A stretch of 6,261 nucleotides of DNA from the NCBI GenBank assembly GCA_030600975.1, contig JAUVUL010000119.1, positions 1-6,261 on the forward strand. The letters are read 5' to 3'. The notes under the pieces are model-generated. The model did no database searches, was not told where the DNA came from, and saw only the letters and a list, made by a program, of their open reading frames with translations. The DNA is from Candidatus Aegiribacteria sp. (GTDB lineage Bacteria > Fermentibacterota > Fermentibacteria > Fermentibacterales > JCC-6). The translations under genes and the position numbers were made by a program. Shown here piece by piece: positions 1-4,439 of the stretch (the first letter of the stretch is position 1; the number at the start of each line of letters is the position of its first letter).

Positions 1-7
1 AAATGTG

Positions 8-36
8 AGTATGTACGATAGATCAACTATTGTCAA
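8..36 (-). promoter_or_regulatory. Possible leftward promoter for a gene outside the window
   Basis: On the minus strand a perfect TTGACA (36-31) is followed at 17 bases by CATACT (13-8, four of six to the -10 consensus). Transcription would run off the left edge. The -35 lies within one arm of the 21-70 inverted repeat, so a repressor there could control it. Confidence 0.35.
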
Positions 37-70
37 CCAATATTCTCATCTGTGTTGACAATTGAAGATC
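21..70. repeat. 17-base imperfect inverted repeat
   Basis: The arms at 21-37 and 54-70 match at 14 of 17 positions. The inner nine bases are perfect (ATTGTCAAC at 29-37, GTTGACAAT at 54-62), separated by 16 bases. Both arms contain a TTGACA-like core. This suits an operator bound by a dimer, or two face-to-face -35 elements. Confidence 0.5.
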
Positions 71-71
71 A

Positions 72-125
72 GTATGTCACAAATTGTTTCTATTATTGGA
101 ACGAACAGTTAACTGTTTGACATAC
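72..125. repeat. Inverted repeat pair flanking a perfect 14-base palindrome
   Basis: GTATGTCA (72-79) and TGACATAC (118-125) are exact inverted copies. Between them AACAGTTAACTGTT (104-117) is a perfect 14-base palindrome. No T tract follows on either strand. It looks more like a protein-binding site than a terminator, but no family is assigned. Confidence 0.4.
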
Positions 126-230
126 AATGATTTCTATAAATACGCTTTCTCAATTCTTAATAGCAGAATTCAACGCAATACCTGCCCTGAGTTTGCATTA
201 TCGGAGCTGAATGCAGCTGTTATCGATTGA

Positions 231-1925
231 TCATCTCAAAAGACACAGGCCGGTTGTTTCCGTGATATCTCCGGATTGGATCCTGCATATGTAAATCCCG
301 GCTGATACAGGCTCCCCGTTCTGTTTTCCACCATCCCACTCCACCGAATGTTCTCCGGCTGAAAGCTCTGAGTTCTCAAGCGAGCAGACGACTCTGCCGG
401 CAAGGTCATACACTTCAATTGAAGTATATCCCGGCTCCGAAAGCTCGAATGAAATGAATGCTGAGGAATGGAAAGGATTCGGGCTGGCGCACAGACCAAG
501 GCGGTGAGTAGGCTCCAGGTTGATCCCTGTTCCTGTTACGGTAAAGCTTACGGTGTCCGCGGCAACTGGAATTCCTTCGTCGAAGGATGTTACTATCAGC
601 TCGTTCGATCCCATCTCTGCGAACAGATCATCCAGGTAGGTGTATTTCAGACCGGTTCCGAAGGCGTAGAGGTTCCAGTCTTCACCTGCTATATAAACAA
701 CTCCGTCAGTAATTGCGGGGCTGGAACGAATGTATTCTGCCGAGGTTCGATAGTACCATATCTCTCCCCCGGTGTCACAGTCCAGCGCAACGACTCTGGC
801 ATTGCTAGGGTTATTGTATTCTCCATAGAAAATCATACCATCGGCAATACCTGAAGAGCCGTGATGATATCCGGGGACTGTCCAGATGGTGCTGCCGGTG
901 GAGGCATAAAGACAGTAATAGGTATCCAACTGATCCGCAAAGTAGAGCGTGACATTGTGATATGCAGGAGTTGCTGTTATATGCTCATAGAGTCCACCGG
1001 AGGTTAACTTAACCTCCCATATTGTAGTGCCGGTCAATGTTTCGATTGCCCGTATACTGCCGTCAAATCCACAGATGTAGATAACATTATCTACGATAGT
1101 TGGAGACGAGTCCCAGTAACCTTCATATGAATCGGTGTTTTCCCAGACGATCGAGCCTGTATTGGCATCCAGGGCATACAAAGGTGTTTCGTCTTCAAAA
1201 CAAAATGTTGGAACAAATACCATGTTGTTCCAGATAGTCATGCAACTCGCTATCATTCCGGAGAGTGTCTCCGACCATATCTCTGTGCCTGTTACCGCAT
1301 CGAAGCAATAGATAAATGAATTAGAGAAGTTAGATCGTCCACAATACACCCTGCCATCAACCACCGCAGGTGTGCTTCCATCTGCATCGGCAGCATCTGT
1401 TGCCCATATCCTCTCACCGGTCAAGGCATCCAGACACCACAGAGAATCACTGGCAGTATAAAGGTAGCCATCCTTAACCGTAACAGCATCATCCGTATAA
1501 CCAGTCCGATATTTCCAGATCAGTTCGCCGGTGGCTGCATCAAGGGCATAAAGAGAATCAGTACCATAGTTGGAAGGGTAGTACACAATTCCATCCACTA
1601 TCACCGGAGTGGGGAACTCGTGGTAATCTCCGGTGACCGGCGCTGTCCAGAGTATTGTATTGTCAGTTGGGGCAGGCGACTCTGAAAAGCCGTTATGCAG
1701 ATCATCCTGCATATATGTGTACCAGTCTGTGTTCAGCCGCGGTATCTGCACCACTGACTGCCCGTTAAGTGAGTACTGAACGTATTCAGGTATCTCGTTC
1801 TCGTTCTCCACAATAGCCCTGACAGTCAACCAATCGCCATTGTAGGTTTCACCATCAACTGGTTCTGTGATGTTCACGCCGGTAGCAGAAATAACAAAAA
1901 GTACAAAGCAGGCTGTGATTCCCAT
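231..1925 (-). CDS. Secreted PQQ-like eight-bladed beta-propeller protein with FlgD-Ig/type IX-like C-terminal sorting module
   Basis: A 564-residue protein, probably exported and surface-attached or secreted. Residues 1-15 are hydrophobic and resemble a signal peptide, though without a basic residue. Residues about 17-64 look like part of a bacterial Ig-like domain. Residues about 93-423 carry seven copies of the blade motif TG-x-x-[IV]-W (starting near 132, 169, 212, 256, 298, 343 and 385; spacing 37-45). An eighth strand, TILW, near residue 91 would close the ring with LYAFG near 420. Residues about 428-464 resemble the other half of an Ig domain. Residues 481-564 start with SPNPF and match the FlgD-Ig/type IX sorting module. 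The family includes BamB-like scaffolds and quinoproteins. I see no evidence for a bound PQQ or an enzymatic reaction, so a structural or binding role is likelier. The frame opens at an ATG at 1943, but the ATG at 1925 has GAGGAG six bases upstream and is preferred; the longer form would add a charged MNEERT. Confidence 0.88.
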   Translation of the reverse strand: MGITACFVLFVISATGVNITEPVDGETYNGDWLTVRAIVENENEIPEYVQYSLNGQSVVQIPRLNTDWYTYMQDDLHNGFSESPAPTDNTILWTAPVTGDYHEFPTPVIVDGIVYYPSNYGTDSLYALDAATGELIWKYRTGYTDDAVTVKDGYLYTASDSLWCLDALTGERIWATDAADADGSTPAVVDGRVYCGRSNFSNSFIYCFDAVTGTEIWSETLSGMIASCMTIWNNMVFVPTFCFEDETPLYALDANTGSIVWENTDSYEGYWDSSPTIVDNVIYICGFDGSIRAIETLTGTTIWEVKLTSGGLYEHITATPAYHNVTLYFADQLDTYYCLYASTGSTIWTVPGYHHGSSGIADGMIFYGEYNNPSNARVVALDCDTGGEIWYYRTSAEYIRSSPAITDGVVYIAGEDWNLYAFGTGLKYTYLDDLFAEMGSNELIVTSFDEGIPVAADTVSFTVTGTGINLEPTHRLGLCASPNPFHSSAFISFELSEPGYTSIEVYDLAGRVVCSLENSELSAGEHSVEWDGGKQNGEPVSAGIYICRIQSGDITETTGLCLLR

Positions 1926-1931
1926 AGTGCG

Positions 1932-1937
1932 CTCCTC
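1932..1937 (-). promoter_or_regulatory. Ribosome binding site that decides the propeller gene start
   Basis: GAGGAG on the minus strand lies six bases before the ATG at 1925. It sits inside the longer open frame starting at 1943, which has no purine-rich site upstream. This argues that translation starts at 1925. Confidence 0.7.
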
Positions 1938-1993
1938 ATTCATTCAAAACAGTAATTACACAGTAGCATCTACCCTGAATACAAGTATCAATA

Positions 1994-2024
1994 ATGATAG
2001 TGTTTAATTTTCACATCAAGTCAA
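1994..2024 (-). promoter_or_regulatory. Possible sigma70-type promoter of the propeller gene
   Basis: On the minus strand TTGACT (2024-2019, five of six to consensus) is followed after 19 bases by TATCAT (1999-1994, five of six). The spacer is longer than the usual 17. It lies in the 119-base gap after the preceding gene, which suggests separate transcription of the propeller gene. No terminator is visible in the same gap, so read-through is also possible. Confidence 0.35.
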
Positions 2025-2062
2025 GACAGCTTAAGGATCCAGGCATTGAAGAGTAGTCATCA

Positions 2063-3226
2063 TCATATGAAGTCTTCAATACTGAAAGTGAACAGTTCAC
2101 TGTAAGGCAGGAGAGAACCTATAAGGGGTTGCCACCATAGAATCTCACCTCCCCTTGAATAGACACGGAACCTGTCCAATATGGGCGCAGTATTCGGATC
2201 TCCCTCTCCACCGGGCCTGTGTACTTCACGTACAGCAATATCGTAGTAATCCCGCCAGGCGTTTGCCGGAAGGTTATCAAGGTATTCCAGGCTGAATGAG
2301 ATGTTCTCTATCGTATCGGTACCGTACACACCATCTTCAAGAAGCCTTTCGAGCAGGTATCCAATCGCTTCCTGATAGGAATCCGCAACCTTCGGTATAA
2401 AGGATTCTCTTGCCTCTTCAGGGATGTTCAGCCAGCTGTACGGCATCTCTCCGTAGAAACTTCTGACCCTGTAACCATACTCAAGAGTACCACTTCGAAC
2501 TGCAATCCAGAAATCAGTATCTCCCTCTCTGTCGCCGGGATCGGGAAGTCTGTGCAGAAGGATGTATTCACCTGGAGATTCTATTACGCTGACATCCAGC
2601 TCCATGGCATTATCTCGGAGAAAAGCCGATACTCGTTCATATTCACCTGTAACATCATCCGGTTCCGTGAAGCCTCTCAGTTCAATGGTTCCGACGTAGA
2701 TATCCTCCCACTTATCGATAATCCAGCCCGGAGGAGTTGAGGTGATCTGAACGGACTGTTCCCATTCATCTCCTGAGCCACGGATATTCCACTCGGTCTC
2801 CCAGCTCTCCGGCACCGTTGATTGGTGCGCAAAGTCCTGTGTAGGAGGCGTCAGACCCGTCAGGTCAGCAAGGTTCCCCGGAGCAGGCGATGCTGTCATG
2901 CGGACAGGATCGTCATGAACCAGTACTGAATAGATATCAGGATACTTCCATAACAGGCGGCATGCCGCTATTGAAGCGTCTTCCGCAGAATCAAACGGAC
3001 CATAATAAACAAACCAGCCTTCATATCCTGAAAGAGAATTCCAGTCCGGGATCCAGAGGTAGCCTGCGTTTTGGTACCCGCAGGCTGCAAGGTCATTTAG
3101 AATTATTTCGGCATCGGTCTGCTCTGCTACAACCTCGCAGGCGTTCACCCATACAGGGCTGCCTGTATCCTCAAAAGCAGTAACTGTGAGAACTAATATA
3201 AAAACCGGCATTAAAATCGCCCTCAT
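2063..3226 (-). CDS. Secreted protein with N-terminal SPOR-like domain and an uncharacterised C-terminal region
   Basis: A 387-residue protein. Residues 1-17 form a signal peptide (Arg2, hydrophobic 3-16, likely cleavage after VTA17). Residues about 24-107 look SPOR-like: an opening beta strand (PVWVNACEV), a helix with alternating A/L (38-49), a central strand ending in VYYGPF (73-78), then a helix starting SAEDA and a final strand YSVLV. SPOR domains bind denuded peptidoglycan glycans. Here the match is by pattern only, and Cys30, Cys49 and Cys89 fall in this region. Residues about 110-140 form a low-complexity Pro/Thr linker. Residues about 140-387 are a Trp-, Tyr- and Glu-rich region that I do not recognise; residues about 340-370 hold a conserved-looking stretch with HRPGGEGDPN. 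No catalytic motif is evident. The start is well set, with GGAGGT six bases before the ATG. It lies 41 bases downstream of the small secreted protein gene and is probably co-transcribed. An envelope-associated role is an inference. Confidence 0.8.
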   Translation of the reverse strand: MRAILMPVFILVLTVTAFEDTGSPVWVNACEVVAEQTDAEIILNDLAACGYQNAGYLWIPDWNSLSGYEGWFVYYGPFDSAEDASIAACRLLWKYPDIYSVLVHDDPVRMTASPAPGNLADLTGLTPPTQDFAHQSTVPESWETEWNIRGSGDEWEQSVQITSTPPGWIIDKWEDIYVGTIELRGFTEPDDVTGEYERVSAFLRDNAMELDVSVIESPGEYILLHRLPDPGDREGDTDFWIAVRSGTLEYGYRVRSFYGEMPYSWLNIPEEARESFIPKVADSYQEAIGYLLERLLEDGVYGTDTIENISFSLEYLDNLPANAWRDYYDIAVREVHRPGGEGDPNTAPILDRFRVYSRGGEILWWQPLIGSLLPYSELFTFSIEDFI

Positions 3227-3232
3227 GTCTAT

Positions 3233-3238
3233 ACCTCC
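3233..3238 (-). promoter_or_regulatory. Strong ribosome binding site of the SPOR-like gene
   Basis: GGAGGT on the minus strand, six bases before the ATG at 3226. It is a near-perfect anti-16S match and supports this start over any internal one. Confidence 0.75.
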
Positions 3239-3246
3239 GAATCAAT

Positions 3247-3263
3247 CCTGCTTTTCTCGCAGG
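3247..3263 (-). other. Small intercistronic stem-loop
   Basis: On the minus strand CCTGC and GCAGG pair perfectly around a seven-base loop (GAGAAAA), four bases after the stop of the upstream gene and just before the next ribosome binding site. No T tract follows, so it is unlikely to be an intrinsic terminator. It could protect a processed 3' end or be chance. Confidence 0.3.
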
Positions 3264-3267
3264 TATT

Positions 3268-3726
3268 TCAGGGTAATGGAACCATATCCTGATCAATATT
3301 GAACATATTTCCTTCAAGATTAACGTTTTCCACTTCCTGCCCAAGTTCTACTTCAACAAATATGGGTTCTATACTGCCCTTTTCATCGTAGCAGATGTAG
3401 AATCCGCCTATCCAAACACCACTGAATTCCCTGTCTGTCCAGGCAAACACAGTGTAGGTTCCCGGTTCGCAGACGGTTATCGTGTAGGGGATTTCGGCGG
3501 TGTAGTCAAAAGAACCCGGAGTGTAGACCGCAAATGTACTCCTTGTATCCACATTCCTGGCATAGACATACATTGGAGGAAACCAGTCTGACGGATAACC
3601 GGTGATGTGTCCTGAGATAGTTGCGGTTGAAGCGGAAACCTGATCTTCCGATGCTTCAGCAATACCGCTCATGACTGCAAACAGACATATCAGAACCGAG
3701 AAAAGCACTCTATTCCCGAAGAACAT
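3268..3726 (-). CDS. Small secreted beta-sandwich protein, carboxypeptidase-regulatory-like fold
   Basis: A 152-residue protein. Residues 1-25 make a signal peptide (Arg6, hydrophobic 7-23, AEA at 23-25 as the likely cleavage site). The mature part has the pattern of a single prealbumin-like or carboxypeptidase-regulatory-like domain: ISGHITGYP at 37-45, PPMYVYARN at 50-58, then an EPGTYTVFAW turn-strand at 87-96, the signature 'PGtY.vfA' of this fold. Cys86 and Cys112 could form a disulfide in the periplasm or outside. Such domains usually give stability or adhesion and are not catalytic; the specific role is unknown. The frame is open back to an ATG at 3825, but that would overlap trmO by 31 bases and has no ribosome site. 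The ATG at 3726 follows GGGAG by seven bases and directly precedes the signal peptide, so it is preferred. It lies 68 bases downstream of trmO. Confidence 0.8.
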   Translation of the reverse strand: MFFGNRVLFSVLICLFAVMSGIAEASEDQVSASTATISGHITGYPSDWFPPMYVYARNVDTRSTFAVYTPGSFDYTAEIPYTITVCEPGTYTVFAWTDREFSGVWIGGFYICYDEKGSIEPIFVEVELGQEVENVNLEGNMFNIDQDMVPLP

Positions 3727-3733
3727 CCGTACT

Positions 3734-3738
3734 CTCCC
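3734..3738 (-). promoter_or_regulatory. Ribosome binding site that decides the small secreted protein start
   Basis: GGGAG on the minus strand (within AAGGGAGAG), seven bases before the ATG at 3726. It places the start at the signal peptide and not at the upstream ATG codons at 3825 or 3765, which lack such a site. Confidence 0.65.
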
Positions 3739-3794
3739 TTCGAAAGTGTTTCTGTCAGATAGCATGCAGGAGACTGATTCCCCATTTATCGGAA

Positions 3795-4262
3795 TTATCG
3801 ACATTGACATGTCTCCGTATTCCATCCTTCCCCTGGATCAGGCTTTGAGTCTCTTTTTGTATATGGTTTGATGTCTATCAGAGGCGTTCCGTCAAGGACG
3901 CTCAACCCCGACGTATAAATTTTTCTTCCATCAATTCTGAGAAGTCTCGCGACATCAAGCCCGATCGGATTAGGCCGGTTGGGAGACCTGCTGGCAAATA
4001 GACCAACTTTTCCGCCTTTGAGGGAAGGCGGGTGAGCAACGTTTGAGCCGTTGTAACCCCTCACCCTGTCCATATGGAAAAGAACAATGACATACCTGAA
4101 ATATTCCAGATCTTCAAGTGCTGTTTCATATTGCGGAAGGAGTTCCAGAACGAAGGGACCCTCCGTATCATCCTCCCTTGCCTGAAACGGAGCCATATCG
4201 GAATAAGGTGTGTGTATTGTTCCTATGGCCCTGTATACTATTTCATTCATAGATAAGTCCAT
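3795..4262 (-). CDS. trmO: TrmO/TsaA family tRNA (N6-threonylcarbamoyl-adenosine37-N6)-methyltransferase, short form
   Basis: A 155-residue cytoplasmic protein of the TrmO (YaeB/TsaA) family, which uses S-adenosylmethionine to methylate t6A at position 37 of threonine tRNA, giving m6t6A and tuning decoding. The hallmark motif SRSPNRPNPIGL is at residues 91-102, and the second conserved block LDGTPLIDIKPY is at 123-134. IGTIHTPY at 13-20 is the usual N-terminal strand, and the FHMDRVRGY stretch is at 62-70. The protein is much shorter than the E. coli enzyme (about 235 residues) and lacks its C-terminal domain, as do many archaeal and bacterial short forms. It ends in a tail with PDPGEGW and a CxC. 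The frame extends to a TTG at 4277, but the ATG at 4262 follows GGGAG by six bases and is preferred; an ATG at 4250 is less likely. It is the first gene of the minus-strand set, divergent from the kinase. Confidence 0.93.
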   Translation of the reverse strand: MDLSMNEIVYRAIGTIHTPYSDMAPFQAREDDTEGPFVLELLPQYETALEDLEYFRYVIVLFHMDRVRGYNGSNVAHPPSLKGGKVGLFASRSPNRPNPIGLDVARLLRIDGRKIYTSGLSVLDGTPLIDIKPYTKRDSKPDPGEGWNTETCQCR

Positions 4263-4268
4263 CTTGCT

Positions 4269-4273
4269 CTCCC
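4269..4273 (-). promoter_or_regulatory. Ribosome binding site that decides the trmO start
   Basis: GGGAG on the minus strand lies six bases before the ATG at 4262. It overlaps codons that a TTG start at 4277 would translate, so it favours the ATG. Confidence 0.65.
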
Positions 4274-4321
4274 GCAATTCGTGTCATCTGTCCGAGTACA
4301 TCGGATGATAAAATAAGATAT

Positions 4322-4357
4322 ATACAGTATTCATGCTATAGTATCTGTATCCATGCT
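4322..4357. repeat. Overlapping direct and inverted repeats in the divergent promoter region
   Basis: GTATTCATGCT (4327-4337) and GTATCCATGCT (4347-4357) are 11-base direct repeats with one mismatch, exactly 20 bases apart, about two helical turns. An inverted pair ATACAG (4322-4327) and CTGTAT (4345-4350) overlaps them. This spacing suits a dimeric regulator binding on one face of the DNA. No specific regulator is identified. Confidence 0.4.
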
Positions 4358-4368
4358 GAAATCGGTAC

Positions 4369-4400
4369 TTGCTTTTATACATCACTAGATAGTATATGAT
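4369..4400 (+). promoter_or_regulatory. Possible promoter of the sensor kinase gene
   Basis: TATGAT (4395-4400, five of six to the -10 consensus) is preceded by TTGCTT (4369-4374) at a long spacing of 20 bases. The -10 lies about 40 bases upstream of the kinase ATG. The weak -35 and long spacer would suit an activated promoter, but the call rests on consensus matching only. Confidence 0.3.
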
Positions 4401-4404
4401 ACTA
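4390..4404. repeat. Perfect 6-base inverted repeat over the kinase -10 region
   Basis: TAGTAT (4390-4395) and ATACTA (4399-4404) form a perfect inverted repeat around a three-base ATG spacer. It overlaps the proposed -10 element, where a bound protein would block transcription. A third copy of TAGTAT lies at 4339-4344. It is short and in AT-rich DNA, so chance is possible. Confidence 0.35.
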
Positions 4405-4439
4405 GGGTTTGAATTATTCAATTAGCGGGGTATTTCAGT

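Larger units (their letters stand above)
1..230. other. Non-coding, AT-rich region downstream of the propeller gene
   Basis: I find no credible gene here. It lies after the stop of the propeller gene, holds several inverted repeats and one possible leftward promoter listed separately, and shows no clear intrinsic terminator. A 6-base stem (AATTCT 152-157, AGAATT 165-170, loop of seven) and a 5-base stem (AGCTG 205-209, CAGCT 214-218) are present without T tracts. Confidence 0.6.

Noticed and set aside
117..140. TTGACA (117-122) and TATAAA (135-140) as a plus-strand promoter
   Set aside because: The spacing is only 12 bases, too short for a sigma70-type promoter, and there is no plus-strand gene downstream.
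205..218. Stem AGCTG/CAGCT just after the propeller gene stop, as an intrinsic terminator
   Set aside because: The stem is only five pairs and no T tract follows on the minus strand, so it does not meet the usual criteria.
468..854. Open plus-strand frame of 128 codons, antisense to the propeller gene
   Set aside because: It is the reverse of the FlgD-Ig and last-blade coding sequence, with no motif of its own.
231..1925. Quinoprotein dehydrogenase activity for the propeller protein
   Set aside because: The blade motif alone is shared by non-enzymatic propellers, and I see no cofactor-binding or catalytic residues to support bound PQQ.
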